A stretch of DNA of 64,000 nucleotides from Ochotona curzoniae (GCF_017591425.1 NW_024466218.1:13468001-13532000); one strand, 5' to 3'; shown: positions 1 through 11,789, counted from the stretch's first letter. Numbers and translations: made by a program. The notes: generated by a model from the sequence alone, not told the origin.

Positions 1-616
1 AAATGGGATCCTAGCACATGCAAAGACTTAACTACTAGGCTAACTGCACTGGACACAAAAGTAAATTTTTTTATTAAGAACAAGGCTGTTTGTATATCCA
101 AATTTTAAATATGCTATTTTATAATATGCCTGGCCTGATCACCCACAGACGAAAACGAGGCTCTGTGACATGGTATAATGGATAAGAAATGACTTCCCAA
201 ACCAGCTGAAAACCCAATGAACTTTCAGGAACGCCTTCTCTTAATAAATGAGAGTATTAGTTACATATAAGATTATACATTTTCGAATGGCTGAATATAT
301 GAAAAGAGCTTAATGATAAATATAACTCATGTAAAGAGCTATTATATGATAGATGTTGTTATTTTGCTCTTACATATAGGAAGCATTATCAAATAGTATC
401 ATGAGTTACACCGAGTCTTTTCCTGCTTATGTGTGCTCTTTTCTCAGTAGTCATATCTTGTTAAAAATAAAGTAACATTATTGAGTCCTAGTAAGTAACA
501 AGTATTACATAGCACTTGATTTGCTTCGTGCAGTCCCTTAAGATCCTATGATCCCTGAGTCAGCTAAATCTCAAGGATTTTTCAATAACTTTGTCAAGCA
601 CAGTTCTGCCAATATT
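1..616. other. Unique AT-rich sequence
   Basis: I see no recognisable repeat, exon or RNA gene here. The stretch ends at the left target-site duplication of the first SINE. Confidence 0.5.
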
Positions 617-970
617 TGGAGTGTGGTATTTTTTTTTAAGATTTATTTATTTTTATTGGAAAGGCAGATAAACAGAGAGAAGGAGATACAGAGAAAAAGA
701 TTTTACATCCACTAATTTACTCCCCAAATGCCTCCATGGCCAGAACTGACCCAATATGAAGCCAGGTGCCAGGAGCTTCTTCCTGGTCTCCCACGGAGTG
801 CAAAGTGCCAAGGGTTTGGGCCATCCTGTACTGCTATCCCAGGCCATAGGAAAGCAGGTAGATCAGTAGCGGAGAAGCCAGGATCAAAACTGGTGCCCAT
901 ATGGGATGCTGGATTGTGCAAAATGGGGACGTTAGCCACTGGACTACTGTGCTGAGCCCTGGAGTGTAGT
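617..970 (-). mobile_element. C-SINE, minus strand, with target-site duplication
   Basis: Read on the minus strand, the copy runs from a tRNA-like head near 957 to an A-rich tail at 629-655 (seen here as a T run followed by AAGATTTATTTATTTTTATT). It is bounded by the direct repeat TGGAGTGTGGT (617-627) and TGGAGTGTAGT (960-970), which differ at one base and are read as the insertion duplication. The copy is essentially full length and moderately diverged. Open frames inside it on both strands are by-products. Confidence 0.88.
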
Positions 971-1189
971 TTTGAAACCCAGTTCTCACAATTCCAAAAT
1001 ACACGATCTCACTGTATTCTAAGGAAACCTACTCCCAGAGCAGGTGAATGGTAGCCCCCTTCACCGTTCTTAAAGGAGTAAAAGTGCAGCACCAATATGC
1101 TAGAAAACATTGTCTAACTTTTTGGCTAGGACTAAAGAATAGAAACCATTAATAAAAACTAGTCAGATAGGTAAGTGGAAGTACAATAT

Positions 1190-1845
1190 GCCAACGATGT
1201 TTGGTGAATGGATAAACAAATTGTGGCATATCCATTTACTAGAAGGTATTTTTATAGACTTTTAAAAAAATTGAATTAAAAGGTAGATTACAGAGAAAGC
1301 TAGAAAAAAGTGACGAAGATCTTTATGCACTAGTTCACTCCCAAAAGCCATAACACCCAAGACTGAGCCATACTGAAGCCAGGAGCCAAGAGCTTCATGT
1401 GGATCTCCCCCATGGATGCAGGAGTCCAAGAATTTAGGCTGTCCTCCTCAACTTTTCCAGGTTATTGTCTGGGAGCTGGATTAGAAGAGGTGTGAACAGA
1501 ATATGAACTGGTGTCCACACAGGCTGCCAGCACTTATATTGCCATAGCATCAGACCCTAGCATACTAAAATATTATTTGGTCATGGAATGGAATGAAATA
1601 CTCTATTGACTTGTTACAGAATATGGATAATTATTGGAAATCATACTCTAATTTGCAAAAGTTAGCCTTTAAAGACCACCAATTATGTAATCCCATTTAC
1701 ATGAACTAGACAGAAGAGATAACTCTATAAAGACAAAATGTGAGATAGTATTATCTTAGGGTTAGATATTGAATGGGCAGAGATAATGAGATCTTTACTC
1801 CATGCACCATGTTGTGAAATATTCAAAGATGAACTAAAATGTATA
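1190..1845 (+). mobile_element. Old L1 3' end, split by a SINE
   Basis: The left part (1190-1260) contains GAATGGATAAACAAATTGTG, followed by a degraded version of the TATCCATACAATGGAATACT stretch typical of old mammalian L1 3' regions. After a SINE, the right part (1561-1845) continues with GGAATGGAATGAAATACTCT, then a CCATTTACATGAACTAGACA-like segment and a tract resembling the usual TATAGAGACAGAAAG stretch. The collinear order on both sides shows one element interrupted later. The subfamily (L1M class) was not determined. Confidence 0.72.
1261..1560 (-). mobile_element. C-SINE, minus strand, nested in an L1 remnant
   Basis: A degraded minus-strand C-SINE: the A-rich tail lies at 1261-1285 and the tRNA-like head near 1540-1558. 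It still shows the CCAGGAGCCAAGAGCTTC-type middle block. It lies between two collinear parts of an older L1 3' end, so it inserted after the L1. The flanking duplication is no longer readable. Confidence 0.78.
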
Positions 1846-1875
1846 TATATATGTGTATATATATATACATGCCAC
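1846..1875. repeat. TA/TG dinucleotide tract
   Basis: Alternating TATATATATG and TGTATATATA sequence directly follows the old L1 3' end and may have grown from its A-rich terminus. Confidence 0.7.
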
Positions 1876-1984
1876 TTCCTGTATATTCATCAAATTAATG
1901 ATCATATTATCATTTTGGTGTGATTTTTTTCCATTTTCTATTGGAATTCGGCAATGTATAGTTTTCTGGACTTGAAGTTGTATT

Positions 1985-2275
1985 TTCTTTTAAATGTTGC
2001 ATTATATATTTTCATTTTAAAGGCAGATTTTACACAGAGAAAGAGAAAATTTCCAACTGCCAGTTCACTCCAAAAAATGGTCACAATAATCAGAGCCAAG
2101 CTGATTTAAAGTCAGATCCAGAGGAGCAAGGTGCTTCCTCTGGATCGTCCACACAGTTTCAGAGCCCAAGGACCTGAGCCATTCCCTGCCCTGGACAGGA
2201 AATGGAGCTCCAGGGACATGAATCAGAGCTGGTATGGGATGCTGACATCACAGACAATTAGACTGCCCTCAAATT
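1985..2275 (-). mobile_element. Old C-SINE, minus strand
   Basis: Weakly preserved copy with TTTTAAAGGCAGATTTTACA at the tail side, a CCAGTTCACTCC block, a GGTGCTTCCTCTGGATC block and GGTATGGGATGCTGACATCA near the head. No target-site duplication is visible. Confidence 0.75.
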
Positions 2276-4547
2276 GCACTGGTACTTACTATACTGTGTG
2301 ATAAACATTAGTAAGCAAAAGCTAAGAAGTAAATTTTTTTTATGGATATTACATAATTGATCATGGTATATTCTGTTAAATATAGTGAAAGTTACTGAGT
2401 TATATATTTTATATGGATGCATTGTTTGACATATGAGCTGCATATTAATTATGAAAATTTTAACAGTTGCAAATCTATCCTATATTCAGCACTCCCTGCA
2501 TGATGACAGGAGACAGGAACAATAAAGAATCGACCTGGAGGGGACATGGAAGAGCTGAACCTTGAATCATCAGTCTGTGATCATGTCTGAGGAAGTCTGG
2601 AGTTTAGACAAGGATTGTGAGCATGCTCTTAGCAGTGAGGCCCCAGTAGAGGAGCAGATAGTTTGCTTATTAATACCAAGCCCACCTGGTTTATTTTGAT
2701 ACATTTTGTCTTCTTTTTCTCCAATGACTACATTTAATGCTGTAGTTGGAAATATTCTTGTTTTAGATCAGCATATTCTTATTAAAACTTTGACAACTAG
2801 ACTAGTTTTTGTCCTATTTCCAGCTACTCCTTGTCTGATTCTTCTGTCTTCCCTCTGGCTCCCATGCCACTAATTCCTTCTACGGACTTGTCGACACTTC
2901 AAATTATCTTGGTCTCTGCTGTCTCCCATATATTGCTTCGCCAATGTATACACACTTAGCTCTCTTAATCTCCCTCATAAGTAAATTTCTCAGCCCCTTA
3001 ATCACCCCCGCTCCCATTCTCTGAATTCTTTCCAAAGTGTTGACATCTTTCTGGCACAATGGTGCCCACAGCCATATGCCTTTGGCACCCGTTCCCTTTG
3101 GCCTCCCACCAGGAATGGAACTTGGCTGATGTCAGAATAGAGAGTAAGACATATTTATTTGATTTAGCTTTTGATTACTTTCACTTTTTGGGATGATGGT
3201 TGATTACTACTGACAGAGCAGGGTGGCCTGGCATTGGGAGGGAGAAGAAGCATATACACAAAACCAGTACGGTATAGCTTGTGTTTGTCTGACGCTTGGA
3301 CCTTTACTAGAGCAAGAAAGCAAGGGCTTCGGGAAACTGTTGTATTTTATATTAAGATCATGGGCATTTTTTTTTAACCTTTGTTTCAGTAGCTCTAATT
3401 TCAAATTGCAATTTGGCCTTCCATAAATTTAGGATAGTTAGATTTTCAGGTTTAGAAAATCTTAAGATTTCCGTAGGGAACAGAAAAGCTCGTAAAAGAT
3501 TCAGCTGGAGTAGAAGCTTTGACTATATCAACTATACATGAGATGTGTTCTTTACTCCATTTGATATAATATTGTATCAATATTATATTAATATTCAGTG
3601 GCAAGAAATATAGTTTATTTGTCTTTTACAAGCCACTTATGGGTCCCCATCATAACGCTGATTACACGACCTTCATTTTAGGGGAAGCGTTCCAGTTTTT
3701 ACATTTTGACAGTTTTTATAATTTGCAGAATCACTTATATTTTTATGTCTAGTGCAAGGGTTTATGTGATGATAAATAATACCCTAAAGTTACTTTAAAA
3801 AGATTTTTTTGAAAAAAAAGTATATGGGATAGAATCTATATTATGGCTGAAGAAATGAAACTTGTCTAAGATTTCTTAAATTTTATTTAGCCACTAATTT
3901 TTGAGGGTCTACCCTGACATTTTGTTCAACACGGCATATGTACAATATGTAACTATGCTCCTGTTATAAAATCAAATGTTATAAAGCTAACTGCAGAAAG
4001 ATTGTTGCAAGATTTGGGATGACAACATTCCCTGAGTCACAGAACAGCAAATAGGGTGGTTTTTCTCCTCATACATACTTGCACAAAATGATCTAGATTG
4101 CTTCCTGTTGACATTGAGGTTGATCAGTGACTTAAGTCTCAATATGAAGGGCTCCATGTGCTTTAGACCAGTATGGAATATATTTTTGTCTTAGTATAAT
4201 ATGGAACACTCATTTCCATTGGCAAGCAATCTCCTGACTCCAAGAGTGACAAGAAGAGGGCATATTGTGTTTGCTCAAGTGGGATATATTAATCTTGCCA
4301 GTGTGAAAAGCAGATGTTCATTCTAGAGTTGGGAAAAGTAAGGGGAAAAAAGAACTTGCTGTTAGAGACAAACTTCAGCAAATGCCAGCTGGAAGAGATG
4401 GAGTAGAGGCAATGGGAAACGCCATGAGAAGGAGGTGTGGAAAGATCTCTTAAGCGTTATCAGAAAATCTGATGTTGGAGGACAAAGTTATTGAAAGAAA
4501 TATATTAAGCATCCAGCTGTAGAAAACAGCCACTTTCTCTTTGCAAT
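2276..4547. other. Unique sequence, no gene seen
   Basis: The region is AT-rich with a pyrimidine-rich patch at 2810-3060. The 65- and 67-codon frames at 3207-3426 overlap on opposite strands and show no protein-like composition or splice context. I recognised no repeat. Confidence 0.4.
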
Positions 4548-4872
4548 AAAAATATGTATCGACTTTTATTTGAAAGACAGATTTTACAGATAGAGAAGGG
4601 GAGACACAGAAAAGCATTCCATCCACTGATTAATTCTACAAATGGCTGCAATAGTCAGAGTTGAGCTGATCCGAAGCTGGGATCCAGGAGCTTCTACACA
4701 GTCTCCTATATGGGTAAAGGTGCCCAAGGACATGGCCTATCCTCCATTGCCTTCACAGGTCATAAGCAGGACTCTGGATCAGAAGTGGAGCAGCAGAATA
4801 CAAATCCATGCTCATATGGGATGCTGGCATTATCAAGCTGAGGATTAGTTTGCAATACCACTGTATTGGCTC
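4548..4872 (-). mobile_element. Old C-SINE, minus strand
   Basis: The tail side reads TTTTATTTGAAAGACAGATT. The middle has TGATCCGAAGCTGGGATCCA and the head side GCTCATATGGGATGCTGGCA. The 68-codon frame at 4642-4848 lies wholly inside it and is not a gene. Confidence 0.82.
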
Positions 4873-5984
4873 CAGTCACCTGCTCCTTTACCGCAAAGAA
4901 GATAGTCAGAAATCAGAAGCAAGTCCCAGGAAACTGTTGAGGGGGACCTCTTGGGTAGTTTGAACACCACTTAAATATGCTGAGCCTTAGCAAAACAAGC
5001 TATATAAATCAAGTTCCTTTTGCTACAGCAATATACGTAAATAAAGGGCTATTTAGCTCATATTTTGGAGGCATAAGTCTGTCATTCCTTTGCTTGTTCT
5101 CTGTAGTATTAAGCAGCGGTGACAGTGTAGTGCTTGTGCACAAAGGATCAAATAAAGAACAAGAAAAGCAGAAAACAATAGTGGAGCCAACACCAGCTTT
5201 TATACCACCCCTCTCAGGAGAACTCAACAGGTCAATTGAGAGCCACCTCCGCAGGGTACCCTTGTAAAGAACTACGGACATCCCACTAGAATCTACCTCT
5301 TAACAAGTTCAGAAACCTCTAGTAGGACATTACTGGGGCCCAAGCTTTTCATACAGGAATTCTCTGAGTCATCTAAACTAATATCTAAATCATAGCAGGG
5401 ATACTTGAACGTCTTGGAAATTTGATCTTATTTTCTATTGCTATGTATATACATCTTGGCTCCTAGGTGATCCTTTTTATGTTCATTTGCAACACCTACT
5501 AGGGTTCTCTTTTGAGGTCTACTAGAAGCTTCCTCTTTCCTGGAAGTCAGATCAGGCCAACTCAATGCTCCCTTTCCTGTACTGTGTCTCTAAGCTTCTG
5601 TAAGTCCAGCCTGTCATTCAGATGTCAAGCTGTATCTTTACTGAAGGTCCAAAAGAGAATTACAGTGAAGGAAGAATAAAGGTGGAAAATCTGGTTAGCT
5701 TAGTCTTCTCTGTATTCCTCCTTTTGGAAAGCTTCTCGGCATTGTTGTTTTCAGTTTTGAAATGTCCCTCCTGAGTTGGTTATCCTTTCCTTAAGTTACT
5801 GAGCAATTCATACGAATCATCTTATCAGCCAGATGCCCAGCCAGAGAAAACTCCACCAAGCTCCCAACTCTCACATGTAGAAAAATTTCAAACAACACAT
5901 AAGTGAACATGTTAACTCAGCTGCTTTCATAAGTATGAGAGCAGAATAGTGGAACATGCTCCTGTGAAGTTGGTCTTGAGATTA
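4873..5984. other. Unique sequence around an exon-like segment
   Basis: No repeat is recognised. A 96-codon plus frame (4977-5267) overlaps the exon-like segment listed separately. The rest (5280-5984) shows no coding or repeat signal. Confidence 0.4.
5107..5255 (+). other. Exon-like open segment A (function unknown)
   Basis: A strong pyrimidine-rich acceptor (CATTCCTTTGCTTGTTCTCT, then GTAG ending at 5106) precedes a segment open in one frame. Its translation starts LSSGDSVVLVHKG, contains PTPAFIPPLSGELN, and ends near SIESHLRR, so it is hydrophilic and proline-bearing rather than the low-complexity product expected of AT-rich DNA. Two donors are possible: a fair one at 5231 (ACAG|GTCAAT, leaving two bases of a codon) or a weak one at 5256 (CAGG|GTACCC, phase 0). 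I do not recognise the peptide. It could be an exon of a gene extending beyond the window, a decayed exon, or chance. Confidence 0.25.
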
Positions 5985-6150
5985 AAATGGGACTCTGCTC
6001 TTTGCTCTCTTGGCTCCTTAATTTATTCATCAATGAAATGGATAACAGTCCTACTGACTGTGTAAGGTTGAAATGAGACTTAGATAAAAGCAGTCAACAC
6101 GAAACCTGACACAAGGTTGGCTTTCAGTAAATTGTTTTGATTCTGTTATT
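5985..6150 (+). mobile_element. MIR fragment, plus strand
   Basis: ATCAATGAAATGGATAACAG, then a GGTTGAAATGAGACTTAGA block and CTTTCAGTAAATTGTT match the order of the MIR 3' half (AAATGGGGATAATA, GAGGATTAAATGAG, CTCAATAAATGTT). It is an old fragment. Confidence 0.65.
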
Positions 6151-7319
6151 CCAAGCAGTCCTCTGGCACTCACTGCTGTCTAACAAGATTCTATAAGAAA
6201 AAGAACAGTGTGTGTAAAAATAGCTCCTTAGATCACAATGCATATATAGAGATTCACTGTTTTTCTTAAACAATGACCTGATAAGCAATCAGACCAGCTC
6301 AGCATTACTTTTTCCACTCAGTAATTTTATCCATGCAGTGTCATATTAGAGAAATGAACTTTCCCATTAAGAGTGCTTCTAGCCTCATCCTATAGGCACA
6401 ATGAATACGATACTTCTGTGTTTTTTTGATTCCCCTGGGGCCTGACTCAGCAGCATCAACACATAAATTATTTGAATATATTATTAGAATGCCATCTCAA
6501 TCTTTACTGATTTTCTTTTGTGTCCAGTGGATGACTCTGCTTATCATCAACTTATTTTCAATCAACAGTGCCTTATGATGAGAGGTGTATGTAGAAACAG
6601 GCTTCAACAAGTGACTGTGTTCGCAGTCTCTTCCCTGCAGTTTCTAGGCATTTGCTCTTCATCTCATTCGCTTTTTCTGGAGTGTTCATGACTTCTAGCT
6701 TATCAGGTGCTCATAGGTGTCTCCACCAAACTGACACTCCGGTTCCATCTTCAGAATGTGCCTCTCAAATGTGCTAAGTCAGCCCAAATCTTTACAGGAG
6801 TGATTACACTCATGGAGTGCTCCTCGGAATGTTGTTATCTTCCTTATTCATGGAGCAATGCAGACTCTGAACCTTCATCAAGGTTATGGCTCCTGTCCCA
6901 TCCTAGATCTATCCTTCAGCAGAGCATCCTTTTACCCTCAAAATGAGGATGAGGTAGGCTCATGGACTGATTAAATAGAACAGCATCAGGCATCGAAGGG
7001 TGGCTAAGTGTGACTAATCATTCACAGGATAATCCTAAGAAGTTTTGATGACTGGCATGTTGTTGTGTCCACCGGTTGAGATTCTTCCTGTTCAAGGCAT
7101 GAACACATACAGATAATCACAGAAATGATCATTTATTACACAGCCCGTCACTTCACTCGGAGGGAAGGTGACAGCTCCGTGCATCTGTTTTTTCAGGGTC
7201 AGGTCTGAGTTACCTGATGGGAAAAATCACATTAGAGTTTCACTTATTTTTCATCTCTAACGCCATTAGGACCCTCAGTAATATTAATCAGAAATGGCAA
7301 ACACCTACAAAATTGTAAA
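6151..7319. other. Unique sequence, no gene seen
   Basis: A 79-codon plus frame at 6707-6946 has no splice context or recognisable domain. No repeat family was identified. Confidence 0.4.
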
Positions 7320-7500
7320 TTCTCAGTATGTGCAAAGTATTTCACAATTTACGCATTGCTTTCATGCACAATACCTTATCTGAGACACACAAAAATCTGT
7401 GTGGGGATTTAATGTCCCCATTTTTTAGGTGAAGACAGTTTCAAATTGGTTTTTGTGATTTACCCGAGATCATTCAGAAATAGGGCTGTGAATTCATCCT
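7320..7500 (-). mobile_element. MIR fragment, minus strand
   Basis: TAATGTCCCCATTTTTTAGG, then GGTGAAGACAG and GATTTACCCGAGATCATTCA follow the reverse-complement MIR order (CCCATTTTACAGATGAGGAA, then the AACTTGCCCAAGGTCA block). Confidence 0.62.
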
Positions 7501-8524
7501 TTGTCTCTGATTATATATCTACTGCTTACAGTAGGATTTTAGCTAAGCATGTTGAAAATACAATTTTTAACTAAGAAGTGTAAACAAATAAAATATTCTT
7601 AATTAATAAGATCAGTTTCTTTTTATATGTCAGTGACAGTTTTCTGTTTATCATTGTTTGATTTCTTCTTCATTATTACCTATCTATGAAGTTGTTCAGC
7701 GTGCTTGTTAGTATCTCATCCAAGTTCAGTGATTTATGTATATTGAACTTAAAAACATCCCCTTACCTGAGTTTAAATCAATAGCAGTGCTGTCTCATTT
7801 TTTTCATTATTTCCCAAGTGTCTAAATTCTATCTCTTTATTTTTCTAGTTAAAAACCAATTTAAAAAGCATTTCAGTAACTCTGCCATTATAGAATTCCT
7901 GTTGTAATAAAATTAATAATTTAAATTTGTTGGCATCAAATGCTGGAAGTCTTTCGGGCACCTTAATGAAAATAGCAAATGATACCAATAGTGCATTAGG
8001 CCCTGATGACTGCACCAGAGCAAGACTGGGCAGAACTGCCAAATGTTTCAAAAAGAATGATTCCAAATTAAAATTAAAAACAACAATTGCCCAGCAAAGG
8101 TATTAGCTGTACCCTGAAGAGTAATGAATTGCCAGACTCATGAAACAGATGATAAATTAAAGGGAAGGGAAAAAAAACATGTGTGGCTTGAGACTCTTGC
8201 TTTTTAAAATATTTAGCTCTTCACTGAGCTTTGGAGAATGTCTGGTTTGGGCACTTCACATCTGTGTGAAGAATCTAACACACTGAGAAGTGCAATGATG
8301 TTCTTAAAGTCTTGTAGTCAGAGTCAGCGTCACAGGTACGCACATCACCACCAACCATGCTGTGTTGCTTTCAGTGTCTTTCCTATATACCCAAGTATTA
8401 TTAATTCTAACATCTGGAAGTAACTGGTCTTAGCAAGGGAAGTGCTGAAGCACAGTCTTTAAAGAGGTTAGAAAGAGCAGAAATTAAGGGAAAAAATAAA
8501 CATCAAAACATGTATAAATGCAAT
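7501..8524. other. Unique AT-rich sequence
   Basis: The 73-codon minus frame at 7845-8066 and the 61-codon plus frame at 8238-8423 have nothing to support them as genes. Confidence 0.4.
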
Positions 8525-8850
8525 TAAAATCATTTATTTATTGAAACATCAGAGTTAAGGATAGAAGAAGAAGAAGGAGAGAGAGAGAGAGGTGCTCTAT
8601 CTACTGGTTCACACCCCCTGTGACTGCAATGCCTGGGGCTGGCCCAGGAGGACACCAGGAATTTGGACCTTCCTTCAGGTCTGCAGTGTGAGTTGTAGGT
8701 ATCTAATGAGTGGAGTATCCTCTTTTCCTTAGCCAGAAACTAAGCAAAGGGCTGGATTGGAAATTCAACAGCTGGATTTGAACCGGCAGTCATTGGGGTG
8801 CCCGTGTTGTCAGCAGTCACTCTATCTCTCTGCCAAAACACCTGCCCTTC
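8525..8850 (-). mobile_element. Old C-SINE, minus strand, with a purine microsatellite
   Basis: The tail is ATCATTTATTTATTGAAAC. A GAAGAAGAAGGAGAGAGAGA tract (8565-8593) corresponds to the CTCTCT block of the older lagomorph C-SINE type. The head side has GATTTGAACCGGCAGTCATT with the B-box remnant. About 325 bp, older subfamily. Confidence 0.78.
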
Positions 8851-8869
8851 AATATTTTTGTAACGTCAC

Positions 8870-9130
8870 AATTAATGCAGAACATCGCATTTTCATTATT
8901 TTTACCCCCTAATTTGGACCTGAGGTAATTGTCTCATTAGCCTTTCTTGCCTAATTTGCTGCACTTTAGTGTTAGACCTAGGACTGATTACCCTTTTCCT
9001 TTATTGCTTGTGATTAATTCCCCCATATGCTAATGCCTTATTGTTGAGACCAATGCTGTTCTACTGAAATCATTGGAGTGAATTTCGTTCACCTTTAGCA
9101 ATGGTTGTTGAAGGAGCCAGTCACTCATGT
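8870..9130. promoter_or_regulatory. Candidate conserved non-coding element
   Basis: The block is repeat-free and rich in homeodomain-like words (TAATTT, CATTAG, CTAATTT, GATTAATT) and contains CATATGCTAATGCC, a POU-like ATGCTAAT. It lies between a SINE and an MLT1 LTR. Motif density in AT-rich DNA is weak evidence, so regulatory function is inference. Confidence 0.25.
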
Positions 9131-9224
9131 GCTGGCTTTAAAGTATGCCTACTCTTTCTGTGAAATGCTTCAATAGGAAGAATTTAATCTCTCTGTCATT
9201 TAGTGTGGCTTTACTTATTGACTA

Positions 9225-9600
9225 GGTCTAACAAAGTGTGGCAGAACTGACCATGCTTGTCAGAGGTATTATGGCTTCCTCCTCCTTTCAGATCATTTGC
9301 TCAGAAGAGGGAGATTCCCTTCTCAGGAGGATATTCAGGAAGTTCCTCCTGAAAAGGGAACTAAGACACGTAACACTGGCCATGTGTATGAATTGTTACA
9401 TAAGCCAATTCTCCAGTCCCAGCCAAGCTTTCAGAATATGGGAGTCCTGACAAACATTTTGGCTACAACTGCAAGAGAGAACCCTCTTCAGACCACTGCA
9501 ATGTAATGAAACTTAATTCCTGATCACAGATCTGTAAGATAATAAGTTTCTCCATTTGGGGATAATGTATTATGCTGAGAGAAATCGTTAATGATGTTTA
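9225..9600 (+). mobile_element. MLT1-type MaLR LTR remnant, plus strand
   Basis: The 3' half follows the familiar MLT1 order: CCCAGCCAAGCTTTCAGAAT, then a degraded GACAAACATTTTGGCTACAA (usual form CCAACATCTTGACTGCAACC), AAGAGAGAACCCT, TTCCTGATCACAGATCTGTA, AGATAATAAG and GGGATAATGTATTATGC. The two overlapping short plus frames here (9238-9506) are not genes. Confidence 0.72.
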
Positions 9601-10018
9601 ATACATGGCATGACCATGACATTGATCTAAAGAAAGGTTTATCCAAAAGATTCTAAAATCAAAATGACTGAGCAATGATTGGTACGACATTTCAGGATTT
9701 CCCTAACCTGGAGGAGAGTGAGAGTTTCAACACAGAGGTACAGTTCATTCTGATCCTTCCCTACTGTGCTCAGACACAACACACTGTGAAAGAATAGAAG
9801 GAATCCTATTTTCCACTTAAAACGTCAGACACCTAACTAACAATGGGGGCTTCTAACGTTCAAAACCTCATTTTTGAGGTGATAAAACCTCATTTCCTCT
9901 AATTTTTACCTTAACTTTGAATTCACATAACATTAGTTATAGTATTATTGTTGGTAATTTCAGAGGGGGGTTGATATACTTAGATTATATTCCTATTAAT
10001 TGGTTTTGTTCTATTAAT
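9601..10018. other. Unique sequence
   Basis: No gene, RNA or repeat recognised. Confidence 0.4.
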
Positions 10019-10394
10019 TTTAGATTTTCTGATCAGGCCTGGTGTGATAGTCGAGTTGCTAAATTTTCACCTTGCAAGCATCAGAATACCATATAAGTGC
10101 CAGTTCATGTCCTAGTTGCTCCACTTCCCATCCAGCTCCCTACTTGTAGCCAGAAAAACCAGTCAAGGATGACCCAAAGCCTTGAGACTGTGCACCCATG
10201 TGGGAAACCTGGAAGAAGCTACTGATCCTGGCTTCGAATTGGTTCACCTTCGGCAGTTGCAACCACTTGGTGAGTGAAGCAGTAGACAGAAGATCTTTCT
10301 TTCCGTATCTTCTTCTGTATATCTGCATTTCCAATAAATAAATAAATAAATAAATAAATAAATACACAAATTAAAAAATCTATCTTTAGATTTT
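10019..10394 (+). mobile_element. C-SINE, plus strand, with target-site duplication
   Basis: The element starts GGCCTGGTGTGATAG near 10036, keeps CTCCCTACTTGTAGCC and GTATATCTGCATTTCC, and ends in an (AAAT)n tail at 10333-10364. The direct repeat TTTAGATTTT at 10019-10028 and 10385-10394 fits the insertion duplication. The minus frame at 10140-10367 is internal to the SINE. Confidence 0.85.
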
Positions 10395-10527
10395 ACAATT
10401 AACTACATATATACAATATCAACTACCTAATCACAATAATTACCATGATGACTTACACTTTTCCCCAATTTCTTTGTGTGAAGATTTTGTATGTGTTATA
10501 TGCTGAGTGGGTTACTTTGAAAAACAA

Positions 10528-10855
10528 GACCCAAGGCAGAAGCCTAGTGGCTAACGTCCTTAACTTGCGTGCACTGGGATACCATGTGGGTGGCAGTTCA
10601 TGTTCTGGATGCTCCACTTCCCATCTAGATCCCTACTTATGGCCAGAGAAGGCAGTCGAGGATGGCTCGAGCCATTGGGACCCTCTACGTTCAGGGGGTA
10701 CCTGGAGGAAGCTTCTGGCTCCTGGCTTCAGATGGGCTCAGCTCTGGTCATGGTGGCCAGTTGGGGAGGTGGGGTAAATGAGCGAACAGAGAATCTTTCT
10801 GTCTCTCCTTTGTAAATCTGACTTTCCAATAAAAAAGTGTAAATAAATCGTTTAA
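10528..10855 (+). mobile_element. C-SINE, plus strand
   Basis: Full-length, moderately diverged copy with an AGCCTAGTGGCTAACGTCC head, a GGTACCTGGAGGAAGCTTCT middle, and a GACTTTCCAATAAAAAAGTG tail. Frames of 110 and 71 codons (10445-10815) arise mostly from it. Confidence 0.87.
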
Positions 10856-11059
10856 AATGATTGTGTGTAATTGGCACACATTAGAATTTGGAAGGTTTGA
10901 GTTTATAGGTAGATGAGGTTTTGCTAGTCATTGTAAGTGCAATAAATCTATGTGGAAAGGTCAAGGGTATTTGTTTCACCCCAGAAAATATTCTCTTGCT
11001 CCTTTTCAGTCAGTTTTCACAACAAAGCCTGGTTCTGATTCCTACTAACATCAAATACA

Positions 11060-11470
11060 TGCACCTGATGTGTGACTTCACAGAGAAAAAAGACATAGTG
11101 TACCTCTATTTTTTGTTGCTCCTCTTGTTTCGGAGTTTCATCAGCACAACTGTATGTATGATTAGCTCATTGTTTTGATAGCCTGGTGGTGTTCCATTGA
11201 ATAAGCATGCCACAATTTATCCTTGTATCCTTCCTGTGAGGGACATGTGAGGTGTTTACTATTTTGTGCTGTTTTGAATAGAGCTGCTCTAAATGGTTTC
11301 ACACAGTTCTTGTGTGAACATACATTTTTCATTTGCCTTTGTTATATGTAACTAGGAGTAATAGTGGACATCACAGAATAGATGTTTTACTTTTATCAGT
11401 GACTTACAAATAATATTTCAAAGTAATCAGACTCCTTATGTCTCTTCCCATCAACCCGTAAGTGTTTTAG
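11060..11470 (-). mobile_element. Old L1 3' region, minus strand
   Basis: GGTGGTGTTCCATTGAATAA, GCCACAATTTATCCTTG, a GGTGTTTACTATTTTGTGCT block, GAATAGAGCTGCTCTAAATG, TTGTGTGAACATACATTTTT and TAACTAGGAGTAATAGTGGA match, in order, the reverse complement of the old L1 3' region (forms such as GGTAGTATTCCATTGTATGG and AATAAAGCTGCTATGAACAT). The SNAGGAGTGG-type word confirms orientation. Confidence 0.75.
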
Positions 11471-11789
11471 TTAAACTGAGTCACAGGAAACTTGCTATTT
11501 TGGGGCTTAAATTAGAATTTTTTTAAGTGCTCCAATAGTTTGGGGAAGCTAATACAATCAGAAGGAGAAAATATACTTATAGCTTTTCAAACAGTAGTCA
11601 CATCATGAAGGAATTAGTATGTATATTTTATATATATACATATATATATAATTTAACATCATTGGAGAGTATAAAATAATTGGCAAATTATATTCTGTTA
11701 AGATGATGAAGACAATTTGAAAGCTTGAAGTAAATCAATATATTCAATTCTTTCTTGAAAATGAGGAGGGGACAAAGGTTTGTCAGAGC
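11471..11789. other. Unique AT-rich sequence with a short TA tract
   Basis: A TATATATACATATATATATA tract lies near 11630-11652. Nothing else is recognised. Confidence 0.45.
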
